Part shown: positions 24,378 through 31,978 of the stretch, in pieces
Position numbering within the stretch: the first letter of the stretch is position 1
How the letters are laid out: every line of letters starts with the position of its first letter
DNA from: REEB95 sp050729835
GTDB taxonomy: Bacteria; Pseudomonadota; Alphaproteobacteria; ATCC43930; CGMCC-115725
Direction of reading: 5' to 3'
NCBI GenBank assembly: GCA_050729835.1
Contig: JBOHLS010000026.1
Coordinates: 1 to 32,344 of the forward strand
Length of the DNA: 32,344 nt
Translations under genes and position numbers: made by a program
The notes under the pieces: model-generated
Seen by the model: only the letters and a program-made list of their open reading frames with translations
The model's database searches: none
Told to the model about the DNA's origin: nothing

Positions 24378-24381
24378 ATTC

Positions 24382-25050
24382 ATGCCGCAGTGGTTGATCG
24401 TCCTGTCGTGGGTCTCGATCCTTCTCGGGCTTGCCACCGCCGGCGCGATTATCGCCGACGTGACCCGCCATCCGCAGCGGATGAAAATCATGAACGTCGT
24501 CTGGCCGGTGACTGGGATCTACTTTCCGGTGGTTGGCTGGTGGCTCTACGCCGCGATGGGGCGCCCGATGGCGGTCGATGGGCCGGAGATAAAGGGTGAG
24601 ACACCTTACTGGAAACGAATCTTCGTGTCGGCGACCCACTGCGGCAGCGGCTGCGTCATCGGCGACATCATCGGCGCGCCGATCGTCCTCCTCACCGGCT
24701 GGATCCTTTTCGGCGAGCGCCTCTTCGCCGAATACGTGGTGGAATTCGCATTCGCCTATCTGTTCGGCATCGCGTTCCAGTATTTCCCGATAAGGGCCAT
24801 GCGGCGGATTCCGCCGCACGAGGCGATCATCGATGCGGTGAAGGCGGACACCCTGACGTTGACGGCCTTCGAAGTAGGCTTGTTTGGCTGGATGGCGGTG
24901 AGCTACTTCCTTCTGTTCGCAACTCAGCCGCCGGATGCTTCGACCGTCGTTTTCTGGTTCATGATGCAGGTCGGCATGGTTCTAGGGTTTGTGACGAGCT
25001 ATCCGGCGAACTGGCTACTGGTCAAGTGGGGTGTGAAGAGCGGTATGTGA
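24382..25050 (+). CDS. DUF4396 membrane protein
   Basis: Encodes 222 residues with about six hydrophobic segments (for example LIVLSWVSILLGLATAGAII, and VGMVLGFVTSYPANWLLVKW at the C-terminus). The hallmark of DUF4396 is the SATHCGSGCVIGDIIG stretch, with His and two Cys that could bind a metal beside the membrane. The family has no proven function but is often seen with copper-handling genes. It starts 4 bases after the dehydratase stop and is last in the copper operon, convergent with a methyltransferase gene. Confidence 0.82.
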   Translation: MPQWLIVLSWVSILLGLATAGAIIADVTRHPQRMKIMNVVWPVTGIYFPVVGWWLYAAMGRPMAVDGPEIKGETPYWKRIFVSATHCGSGCVIGDIIGAPIVLLTGWILFGERLFAEYVVEFAFAYLFGIAFQYFPIRAMRRIPPHEAIIDAVKADTLTLTAFEVGLFGWMAVSYFLLFATQPPDASTVVFWFMMQVGMVLGFVTSYPANWLLVKWGVKSGM

Positions 25051-25073
25051 GGACGCGAAGTGGTCTGCCCGCA

Positions 25074-25691
25074 TCAGCCGGGCTGTGGGATCGCGAAGCC
25101 CTCGTACATGAAGGTCATCGGCTTCGGCCCATCCATGTATCCCGTGTGGAGTTCCTCGATGCGGAATCCCGCCGCGCGGATAAGCTCGTCGGTCTTGCGG
25201 TTCAGATGACATCCGCCGCTCGCCCGGCGCCACAGCGGGGTGAGCTTGTCCTGCCACCACGCGACGTTCCGATCGGGCGCCAGGCCGTGCTCGACGAACA
25301 GCAATCTCCCTTCCGGCTTCAGGACTCGACGCATCTCCCGGAGCGCCACGAGCGGGTCCGGAATCGTGCAAAGAGTCCAGGTCATCACCACCGTATCGAA
25401 GCTTCCGGCCGTGAACGGAAGCTTCTCCGCCGAGGTCCTTGCCAGCAACACACGCGAGCGGGCTTGCTTCATGCGTTGCTTTGCATATTCGAGGACTTCC
25501 GACGCCGGATCGATGGCGCAGACACAATCGACATCTCGGTAGAGAGGAAGATTCAATCCTGTTCCGACACCGATCTCCAGTACGACGCGGCGCGAGGACG
25601 AGATCGTCCGCCGGCGGTACGGCAAGAGCTTCTCTTGGCGCATCGAAAGCTCGAGTAGCCGTGGTAGCAGCCAATGACTGTAGAAACCCAT
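25074..25691 (-). CDS. Class I SAM-dependent methyltransferase (UbiE/PmtA-like)
   Basis: Encodes 205 residues. Motif I is VLEIGVGTG (37-45); others are CAIDPASEVLEYAKQRM, EKLPFTAGSFDTVVMTWTLC and RRVLKPEGRLLFVEHG. The GFYSHWLLPRLLELSM opening and WWQDKLTPLWRRASGGCHLNR are shared with a methyltransferase group resembling phospholipid or METTL7-type enzymes. The substrate is unknown. It is the last gene of the minus-strand MBL-MFS cluster. Confidence 0.8.
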   Translation of the reverse strand: MGFYSHWLLPRLLELSMRQEKLLPYRRRTISSSRRVVLEIGVGTGLNLPLYRDVDCVCAIDPASEVLEYAKQRMKQARSRVLLARTSAEKLPFTAGSFDTVVMTWTLCTIPDPLVALREMRRVLKPEGRLLFVEHGLAPDRNVAWWQDKLTPLWRRASGGCHLNRKTDELIRAAGFRIEELHTGYMDGPKPMTFMYEGFAIPQPG

Positions 25692-25728
25692 TCTTCGCGC
25701 CTGACGTCTTCGGAGCCAACGCCTACCG

Positions 25729-25983
25729 TTACCCGATCCGAGACAGAACCGGAAAGGTTTCCAGCAACCAATAGGAAAAGGCCGTAAGCTCGCCCGTGAT
25801 CATGGCAATCCCCATCGCGACCATCACGCCGCCGGCGCCGATCTGGAGCGTGCGGCCGGCGCGGCGCATTTTCTTGATGTGACCCGCCAGTCGGTCGGTG
25901 AACACAGCGGAAGCCAGGAAGGGAACGCCGAGGCCCAGCGAATAGACGGTCAGCAGGACGATCCCAGCGGAAACCGAGGTCAG
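25729..25983 (-). pseudogene. ccdA: C-terminal remnant of ccdA (cytochrome c biogenesis / DsbD-like)
   Basis: From about 25983 the frame reads SVSAGIVLLTVYSLGLGVPF, LASAVFTDRL and later RTLQIGAGGVMVAMGIAMIT before ending FSYWLLETFPVLSRIG. This is the last third of a CcdA-type thiol-disulfide membrane transporter, which normally has about 240 residues. The first about 150 residues, including the redox Cys helices, are gone. The residues upstream in the open frame (26193 onward) do not resemble CcdA, so a deletion or insertion joined unrelated DNA here. CcdA genes often accompany ArsR/MBL/MFS sets, so the intact ancestor probably belonged to this cluster. Confidence 0.75.
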
Positions 25984-26206
25984 TTGCGGGGGGCGCAACC
26001 ATTTTAAATTGCTGTTTCGGGCGGCGGCATGAGGCATCAGCGATGGAGTATCAGGGCCTCTCTGATGACCGGCGATCGCCTTTACCTGCGCTCCAGTGCG
26101 CGCTGTCGCGACATATCCGTACGACCAAAAATCGGTGAAGCGGCGCTCCGATGAAGCCGTTCGGACGTCCGCTTCTATCTCACAGCATGGCACGGGTGGA
26201 CTGGGG
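25984..26206. other. Junction segment between the ccdA remnant and the MFS gene
   Basis: This segment lies where the 5' part of ccdA should be. It is open on the minus strand but its peptide matches nothing I recognise. A short palindrome GTTGCG-N5-CGCAAC (25984-26000 region) marks the joint and an AT-rich ATTTTAAATTG word follows at about 26001-26011, which could be the end of a lost insertion sequence. No gene is called. Confidence 0.35.
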
Positions 26207-27484
26207 CTACTTGTCGCGCAGTCTTCTGTCGTCGGGTACGCTGAAGGCGATCCACAGGCCCGAACCGGTAACGAGGGTGGCGGTCAACCACATCGCCGGA
26301 AGCGGCGCTCCTGTCGCCTGAGCGACAGCACCGAGAAGCAAGGCGCCGATGGCGTAACCAGTGTCCCGCCAATAGCGATAGGTGCCAAGCGCCTTGCCGC
26401 GCCACAGCGCTGGCGTCCGGTCGGACACCGCGGCAATCAGGTTCGGATAGAGCAGCGCCATGCCGATGCCCATGATCACGGCGGCCGGCAGCCAGACACG
26501 CGGGCTCGCTCCGAGCGCCGTCATCGCGATGCCGGCGGCGAGCAGGAAAAAGCCGGCAACGATCGGCATTTTCCGCCCGATGCGGTCTGCGAGGTGACCG
26601 GCCCAGAGTTGCGCGAAGCCCCAGACCATCGCATAGGCGCCGGTGAGCCAGCCGATCTCGACCAGTCCGGCGCCGTGGGCCTTGAAGAACACCGGAAATA
26701 TCACCCAGACCAGCGCATCGGCGATCTTGTTGACCGCGCCGCCCTGGCAAATGGCGCGGCCGGCCGGATCGGAGAACGAGAGGCGCCGGAAGATCTCGCC
26801 GAGCGGCGGCTCCGGCTCCGGATGACGTGCGGTAGCGGCGTGTACCTCCACGTGCTCCGCCTTCATCCAAGCAAGGGTGTCGCGGGTCCACAGCAGGCAG
26901 ACGAGCGCCGCCGCAATCGTCACAAACCCGAACACGAGCAATGCCGGTCGGGCGCCGATATGGTGAGCGAGCCAGGCAGCTCCGAACCCGGCGAGGCCGA
27001 CGGCGACATAGCCTGTCGCTTCGTTGATGCCGACCGCGAGGCCGCGCTGGTTGTTCGCGGCGAGATCGATCTGGCTGGTCACCGTCATCGACCAAGTGAA
27101 GCCCTGGTTTACACCCAGAAAAACGTTGGCGGCGACGATCCACCACCAGTTAGGCGCGAAGTAGATCAGCAGCGGGATCGGAATTCCCGCGAGCCATCCC
27201 ATGACCAGCACCGGCTTGCGGCCGAGGCGATCCGCCAATCCGCCGGCGACGAAATTGAGCGCGCCCTTCACCAGCCCGAACGAGACCACGAAACTCGCGA
27301 GAAACACGAATGCCCCTGAAGAGACTCCGAACTCATGCGCCAGAGTCGGCAGCACCGCGCGCTCCATTCCAGCCACCAGGCCGACAAAGAAGACCTGGAT
27401 CGTTTGCAGCGCGAACTGCTCGCGATTGGCGGCGATGCCGCGCCGATGGCGGATCGCGGGCGCGGCCGAAGCGCTGATCGTCAT
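26207..27484 (-). CDS. Major facilitator superfamily transporter
   Basis: Encodes 425 residues with twelve hydrophobic segments. The MFS motif A is visible twice: GGLADRLGRKPVLV in the N-terminal half and GHLADRIGRKMPIV in the C-terminal half. GINEATGYVAVGLAGFGAAW and KALGTYRYWRDTGYAIGALL are characteristic of a group found with ArsR-rhodanese regulators and MBL proteins. The cargo is unknown; an anion or sulfur compound is only a guess from the neighbours. The ATG at 27484 follows GGGAGC and overlaps the stop of the small upstream frame by ATGA. Confidence 0.85.
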   Translation of the reverse strand: MTISASAAPAIRHRRGIAANREQFALQTIQVFFVGLVAGMERAVLPTLAHEFGVSSGAFVFLASFVVSFGLVKGALNFVAGGLADRLGRKPVLVMGWLAGIPIPLLIYFAPNWWWIVAANVFLGVNQGFTWSMTVTSQIDLAANNQRGLAVGINEATGYVAVGLAGFGAAWLAHHIGARPALLVFGFVTIAAALVCLLWTRDTLAWMKAEHVEVHAATARHPEPEPPLGEIFRRLSFSDPAGRAICQGGAVNKIADALVWVIFPVFFKAHGAGLVEIGWLTGAYAMVWGFAQLWAGHLADRIGRKMPIVAGFFLLAAGIAMTALGASPRVWLPAAVIMGIGMALLYPNLIAAVSDRTPALWRGKALGTYRYWRDTGYAIGALLLGAVAQATGAPLPAMWLTATLVTGSGLWIAFSVPDDRRLRDK

Positions 27485-27666
27485 GGTGTGCTCCCGCGCG
27501 GCATGACCGCCCGAAGGGCGAGGAAAGCCGCGCCGACGGTCGTCAGCGCGCCGAGCGTCGTCGCCCGCCACGCCGCATAGGCCTCCGGTCCGATCGTCGC
27601 CGTCGGCGCCTCACCGGTGCGATGGGCATGTCGGTTCACGCGATCGATGGCTCCTCGCATCCACAT
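27481..27666 (-). pseudogene. Probable internally deleted methyltransferase gene
   Basis: A frame of about 61 residues joins IGPEAYAAWRATTLGAL, which resembles the N-terminus of a methyltransferase group seen in metal and sulfur clusters, to TVGAAFLALRAVMPRGSTP, which resembles the C-terminus of such proteins. The SAM-binding core expected between (about 150 residues) is absent. I infer an in-frame internal deletion. The stop overlaps the MFS start (ATGA), so translation of the scrap may still couple to the transporter. The start is uncertain (27693, 27666 or GTG 27639). The family assignment is from memory. Confidence 0.45.
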
Positions 27667-27670
27667 TGCG

Positions 27671-28405
27671 TCACGCGGTTGCCGAGCCGGCATTGACGGC
27701 GCGGATTTCGGCGGCCCGCGGCGGCGGCGCGGGAATATCCTTCAGCATGGAGCGCACGAACTCCGCCTCGTCCTCGATCCGGAACGCGGCGTTGTGGCGC
27801 CGCTCGAAGCCGATGGTGGAAACCGGCTTGCCGCTCAAACTGCGGCCGCAAACCGAGCCCGAATACGCGCCGGGCAGCAGCTCGAGATAATCCGGCAGCG
27901 CCTTCAGGCGCCGCAAACTCTGGAAAAGCGCGCGAGCTCCATCCTCGGCCGTCGCGGCAAGCTCGGTCCGGCCGACATCGCCCACCATCAGCGTATGACC
28001 GGTGAGAACGAACCACGGCTCGCCGGAGCGGGTACGGTCCGTCACCAGCAGCGCGATGTGCTCCGGCGTGTGACCCGGCGTGTGCAGCACCTCGGCCGAA
28101 ACGTTACCGAGCGGCAGCACGTCGCGATCGCGCACGCCGCGGAACGACGGCGCGGCTTCGGCATCGGCGAAGAGCACGTACTCCGCGCCGGCAGCGGCCG
28201 CCAATCGGCGCCCGGCCGACAGGTGATCGGCGTGGATATGCGTATCGACGACGTAGCAAATGCGCATGCCGGTAGCGCGGGCGGCGTCGAGATAGGGCGC
28301 GATCTCGCCCACCGGATCGACCACGGCGGCCATGGCCTTGCCGCCGCAACCGAAGAGATAGGACAATGCGACGGGATCCGTGTGCAGGAACGAACGCAGG
28401 ATCAT
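27671..28405 (-). CDS. MBL-fold metallo-hydrolase, persulfide-dioxygenase-like but with altered metal ligands
   Basis: Encodes 244 residues; GGAGG lies 5 bases before the ATG. The metallo-beta-lactamase motif THIHADH (55-61) and HTPGHT (H112) are present, resembling ETHE1/Blh persulfide dioxygenases that oxidise glutathione persulfide. But the usual TGDTL aspartate is His (TGHTLMVGDVGR, H137), and the later LPxHDY histidine is replaced in LLPGAYSGSVCGR. I recall a whole subfamily with this pattern, so it is not random damage. It is divergent from the ArsR-rhodanese regulator, sharing an operator region, and leads the cluster with the MFS gene. Confidence 0.82.
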   Translation of the reverse strand: MILRSFLHTDPVALSYLFGCGGKAMAAVVDPVGEIAPYLDAARATGMRICYVVDTHIHADHLSAGRRLAAAAGAEYVLFADAEAAPSFRGVRDRDVLPLGNVSAEVLHTPGHTPEHIALLVTDRTRSGEPWFVLTGHTLMVGDVGRTELAATAEDGARALFQSLRRLKALPDYLELLPGAYSGSVCGRSLSGKPVSTIGFERRHNAAFRIEDEAEFVRSMLKDIPAPPPRAAEIRAVNAGSATA

Positions 28406-28466
28406 CAAGTCCTCCCTGCCGGGCTTTCGATTCGTTCACGACGCTTGACGCGCTGCAGTTATTCAA

Positions 28467-28482
28467 TCATTCTTTTGAATGA
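28467..28482. promoter_or_regulatory. Palindromic operator between the MBL and ArsR-rhodanese genes
   Basis: TCATTC-TTTT-GAATGA is a perfect dyad with 6-bp arms, seven bases before the ArsR-rhodanese ATG and 62 bases upstream of the MBL start. It has the AT-rich form of ArsR/BigR-type operators. It is the natural candidate for the binding site of the adjacent repressor, controlling both divergent genes. Confidence 0.6.
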
Positions 28483-28488
28483 ATCTCA

Positions 28489-29208
28489 ATGGCGGAAGCG
28501 TTGGCAAGCCGCAGCCCGAAGCACGCCCTCTTCGACGGCTTTGCCGAGGTGGCAAAGGCCCTCGGCCACGGCTCTCGGCTGGAGATTCTCGAGCTTCTCG
28601 CGCAAGGCGAGCGCAGCGTCGATTCTGTCGCCGAACGCGCCGGCCTGTCGATCGCCAACGCGTCACAACATTTGCGGTTGATGCGGCGCGCCGGCGTTTT
28701 GGCCTCGCGGCGGGACGGTAAGCGAGTCCTCTACCGGCTGAGCGATCCGTCGGTGCTCGCGCTGACCGCAGCGCTGGGTCGCGTCGCGGAGCGCAATGCG
28801 GCCGAAGTCCGCGCCATCGTCGGCGGCTATTTCCGCCAGCGCGACGCGTTTGAGCCGGTGACACGGCGCGAACTGCTGCGGCGCCTCAAGGACAACCTGG
28901 TCACGGTGCTCGATGTGCGGCCGGTCGACGAATACGACGCCGGTCATTTGCCCGGGGCGATCAACATCCCTCTGCGCGAGCTGTCGCGGCGCTTGCGGGA
29001 GATACCGCGAAACCAGGAGATCGTCGCCTACTGCCGGGGCCCTTACTGCGTGCTCGCTTTTGAGGCCGTCGGCTTGCTGCGCGAGCGCGGATTCAAGGTC
29101 AGGCGTCTCGAAGACGGCTATCCCGAATGGAAGGCCGCAAGATTACCGGTGATACACAAAGCGAACGAGAGGCAACCCAATGCCCACCGCGATCCTTCTG
29201 GAGCTTGA
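28489..29208 (+). CDS. ArsR-family regulator fused to a rhodanese domain
   Basis: Encodes 239 residues. Residues about 12-100 form an ArsR winged helix (LGHGSRLEILELLAQGERSV, SIANASQHLRLMRRAGVLAS, GKRVLYRLSD). Residues about 125-222 form a rhodanese domain (LDVRPVDEYDAGHLPGAINI) with the active-site loop CRGPYC, C182 and C187. There is no other cysteine, so sensing of persulfide or another thiophile most likely happens in the rhodanese loop. It probably represses itself and the divergent MBL-MFS cluster. No ribosome site precedes the ATG, which may mean a leaderless message. Confidence 0.88.
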   Translation: MAEALASRSPKHALFDGFAEVAKALGHGSRLEILELLAQGERSVDSVAERAGLSIANASQHLRLMRRAGVLASRRDGKRVLYRLSDPSVLALTAALGRVAERNAAEVRAIVGGYFRQRDAFEPVTRRELLRRLKDNLVTVLDVRPVDEYDAGHLPGAINIPLRELSRRLREIPRNQEIVAYCRGPYCVLAFEAVGLLRERGFKVRRLEDGYPEWKAARLPVIHKANERQPNAHRDPSGA

Positions 29209-29380
29209 TTCGTACAGGCGAAGACGCACTGGAAGATTCAAGTCTGAGCGGTTCAGAGAATTAGCACTGGATATGTGCGAGGAAGCGTTTAAGCGGCGCG
29301 ACTGGGTGGCGTTCGACCGGTGGTTTCGAGTCCTGACAATGACGCGTCACTCTTACGAGCGTCTGAAGACCAAAAATTAG
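29180..29380 (+). CDS. Small basic protein, unknown function
   Basis: A 66-residue frame, MPTAILLELDSYRRRRTGRF onward, with a mixed Arg- and acid-rich helical character (ELALDMCEEAFKRRDWVAFD, RWFRVLTMTRHSYERL). GAGAGG lies 7 bases before the ATG. The first 29 bases overlap the end of the ArsR-rhodanese gene in another frame, fitting an operon. I do not recognise a family. No membrane segment or signal peptide. Confidence 0.45.
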   Translation: MPTAILLELDSYRRRRTGRFKSERFRELALDMCEEAFKRRDWVAFDRWFRVLTMTRHSYERLKTKN

Positions 29381-30013
29381 ACCAATACTTCGATGCCGAA
29401 TGGCGTCACCCGCAGCATTCGAATACCCCCGCCACGCCGAAACCGAACGTTCAATTTCCAGAGATGCATTAGGTGGCCAGCCAGCGTCGGGTCGTAGCTA
29501 CTCGCGCTTGTCGCCGTCGCGCTCGATCTGCGCCAGCTCCTCTTCGGCTTTCGCGATCTCGGTTAGAAAGGTGATTGCCGTATCACCGGGGACGCCTTCC
29601 ACGAGGCGTCGGCCGTAGGTCGCGATCCGGCGGCGAGGCCTCCTCGATGGATGCTCCTGCTCCGCCACCTACTACAGCCATTTCTACTCGAGCCGCTCCC
29701 GCTCGCGCTGAAAGAGAATTTCGTAACCACCAACATGAAGCGGGTTATGACACCGCGCGCGCCCAGCGACACTTGCGACATATGCCAGGCCAATCCACAT
29801 GCTGGGTTTGGCGACTGCGGTCCACAGATTGGCCTGCCGAGTGAAACCGTGCGCGCCATAGTTGGAGGTAACGGAAACGGCGAAGATGTGGCGTAGGTCC
29901 CTACGTCTCACCACCAAGTGAACATTGCGCGCTAAGCAAGGCGGCGGGCTGAACTGCTACCCGCCCGATGCATCGGTGGTTCCGATATTGGATTTCCGTA
30001 AGTGATTGAAATC
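29381..30013. other. Gene-poor segment before the fic repeats
   Basis: These 633 bases hold no gene I can support. A minus-strand stretch (about 29500-29668) looks faintly coding, with RRLVEGVPGDTAITFLTE and an acidic EEELAQIE. Its plausible C-terminal ending needs a one-base frame change near 29520, so it may be decayed coding DNA. Short plus-strand frames around 29651-29896 include a CDIC pair but lack a ribosome site and family similarity. Confidence 0.4.
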
Positions 30014-30157
30014 CCGTGATTCATGCGAGCATAATTCGCTTGTATTGGTACAGCATAATCCGCTTGTATATGCACAACATGATTTGCTTGTATGTGCACA
30101 GCATGATATGCTTGTAAGCGTAACGCAGCAAAAGCTTGTAAACCCACGACTCCCAAG
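30014..30157 (+). repeat. 24-bp direct-repeat array immediately upstream of fic
   Basis: The word GCTTGTA recurs at 30038, 30062, 30086, 30110 and 30134, exactly 24 bp apart. The units at 30038-30109 are most alike, sharing a TGCACAACATGAT-like second half. An eroded unit precedes (30014-30037) and the last two units keep only the core. Between units 3 and 4 GCAT-GAT-ATGC forms a small dyad. There are no unique spacers, so it is not CRISPR. The array ends 8 bases before the fic start and probably contains its promoter. Confidence 0.85.
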
Positions 30158-30165
30158 GCCGGCAG

Positions 30166-31761
30166 ATGCCAGCACCGCATGAAAAACTCGCCGAATCGCT
30201 GAGCGCGCTTCACGACCTGCAGAAAGCCGGTCGGCGTGTCTTCAAGTCAAGCGAACTCACCCGCGTTCACCGCGAACGCTTGATCAAAAACGGCTTCCTC
30301 CAAGAGGTCTTAAAGGGATGGCTCATCACTTCCGGCCCCGACACACGCGCCGGAGACAGCACGCCCTGGTACGCCTCCTTTTGGGAATTCTGCGCCCGCT
30401 ACTGTGACGACCGTTTCGGCGACCAATGGTATCTCTCGCCTGAGCAATCTCTCCTCATTCAGGCCGAGAACACGGTCATTCCGGCTCAGCTTATCGTCAA
30501 TAGCCCGAAAGGCGCGAACCACGATCTCAAGCTTCTGTTCGGCGTCTCTCTTTACGACTTAAAGCAGGCCGAAATGCCGTCGCCGGCTGATCTCATCGTC
30601 CGCGATGGCTTGCGCTTGTTTTCAACTTCGGCGGCCTTGGTAAAGGCCCCTGAGGCATTTTTCTCCCGTCGTCCCATCGAGTCACAAGTCGCGCTCGCGA
30701 ACCTCAAAGATGTATCGGAGGTGCTAAGGCGCCTTCTTGATAGGGGCCAATCGGTCGTGGCCGGGCGGCTCGCCGGCGCTTTTCGCCGCATTGGTCGCGC
30801 CGATGCGGCGGAAGAAATTCTCAAAACCATGAAAGCCGCGAATTATGATGTTCGTGAATCCGATCCCTTCACGCCCCAGCAGACTTTCGGCGTCCTCCGC
30901 GCCACGACGACAGCGCCGATCGTCACGCGCATGCAGGCCCTATGGCAAGCGATGCGGAAAGCCGTCCTCGATGCCTTTCCCAAAGCGCCAGGTTCGCCCA
31001 AGGATAAATCGGCTTATCTCGGCTTTATCGACGAGATTTATGTGCATGATGCCTACCATTCGCTCTCTATCGAAGGCTATCGCGTCACGCCGGAATTGAT
31101 CGAGCGAGTGCGGTCCGGCGCCTGGAATCCCGCAGGTAACGAGGCGGATCGAAAGAGCCGCGATGCGCTGGCGGCCCGCGGCTATTGGCAAGCCTTCCAG
31201 CTCGTTAAATCAAACATTGCGGAGATCATCAACGGCGCTAACCCAGGCGCGCTCGTTCGCGGCAGCCATCGCGATTGGTATCGCGAGCTTTTCCAGCCTT
31301 GTGTGGCGGCAGGCTTGCTGCCGGCCTCAGCGCTGGCCGGTTATCGCAACGATGCCGTCTATCTTCGTACTTCCCGCTATGTCCCGCCGCGATGGGAAGC
31401 GGTGCGCGATGCGATGCCGGCTTTCTTCGATTTGCTGGAACAAGAAGAAGAATCCGCCGTGCGTGCCACGCTCGGCCACTGGCTGTTCGGTTACATCCAT
31501 CCCTATCCGGACGGCAATGGGCGGATGGCGCGCTTCCTCATGAACGCCATGCTCGCTTCGGGCGGCTATCCCTGGACGGTTGTTCGCGTTGAGGACCGAA
31601 AGCCTTATTTGGCAGCGCTCGATGCCGCGAGCATCGATAGCGACATGAAGCCATTTGCGCGCTTCATTGCCGCTCGCGTCGAATGGTCATCGACGACAGC
31701 TCAAAGCGGCGGGCCTCCTCAGGGCAATCCTCGTAAACTGACCCGCTCGCGTGGCAAATAG
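30166..31761 (+). CDS. Fic-domain protein with N-terminal AbiEi-like winged-helix domain
   Basis: Encodes 531 residues. The C-terminal half is a Fic domain with HPYPDGNGRMAR (445-456), a good match to HxFx(D/E)GNGRxxR; Fic enzymes usually transfer AMP from ATP to target proteins. The inhibitory motif (S/T)xxxE(G/N) occurs just before the domain as S299...E303-G304, so the enzyme should be self-restrained. Residues about 1-130 (LHDLQKAGRRVFKSSELTRV, LIKNGFLQEVLKGWLI, WYLSPEQSLLI) resemble the DNA-binding domain of type IV antitoxin AbiEi. The protein may therefore bind its own promoter, where 24-bp repeats lie. It stands alone with a terminator downstream. Confidence 0.9.
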   Translation: MPAPHEKLAESLSALHDLQKAGRRVFKSSELTRVHRERLIKNGFLQEVLKGWLITSGPDTRAGDSTPWYASFWEFCARYCDDRFGDQWYLSPEQSLLIQAENTVIPAQLIVNSPKGANHDLKLLFGVSLYDLKQAEMPSPADLIVRDGLRLFSTSAALVKAPEAFFSRRPIESQVALANLKDVSEVLRRLLDRGQSVVAGRLAGAFRRIGRADAAEEILKTMKAANYDVRESDPFTPQQTFGVLRATTTAPIVTRMQALWQAMRKAVLDAFPKAPGSPKDKSAYLGFIDEIYVHDAYHSLSIEGYRVTPELIERVRSGAWNPAGNEADRKSRDALAARGYWQAFQLVKSNIAEIINGANPGALVRGSHRDWYRELFQPCVAAGLLPASALAGYRNDAVYLRTSRYVPPRWEAVRDAMPAFFDLLEQEEESAVRATLGHWLFGYIHPYPDGNGRMARFLMNAMLASGGYPWTVVRVEDRKPYLAALDAASIDSDMKPFARFIAARVEWSSTTAQSGGPPQGNPRKLTRSRGK

Positions 31762-31820
31762 CGCCGGTAAGCGGTACCGGGATCTCGCCGCAAGGTTTTA
31801 TATTTATGTTGAGGCTCCGA

Positions 31821-31843
31821 CCGGGCAGGGGCTGTCCGGTTTT
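31821..31843 (+). terminator. Putative intrinsic terminator after fic
   Basis: CCGGGCAG and CTGTCCGG form an 8-bp stem (one G-T pair) around a GGG loop at 31821-31839, followed by TTTT. It lies 60 bases beyond the fic stop. The T-run is short, so strength is uncertain. Confidence 0.45.
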
Positions 31844-31978
31844 GGCGCCGCTTTCGGCAAAGTGTCCGAGTTTGAAAACCGAGTGTCCTAAAACGAAACA
31901 AACCCCCGATCACGCCCCTATCACCGTCCGCCACCCCGTTTCATATCCTGCGGGTCGGGAACTCCGGCGGGGGACTAA

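Noticed and set aside
25553..26002. Second minus-strand frame over the ccdA remnant (149 codons)
   Set aside because: It is a frame-shifted shadow spanning the ccdA scrap and the methyltransferase start; the CcdA similarity is in the other frame.
29651..29896. Small plus-strand protein with a CDIC motif
   Set aside because: No ribosome site, no recognisable family, and composition does not differ from neighbouring noncoding sequence.
30014..30157. CRISPR array
   Set aside because: Units are contiguous with no unique spacers, and no cas genes are nearby.
29932..30213. Minus-strand frames encoding 8-residue peptide repeats across the 24-bp array
   Set aside because: The 24-bp unit is a multiple of three, so every frame yields repeats. 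No ribosome site, and the position just before fic favours a DNA-level role.
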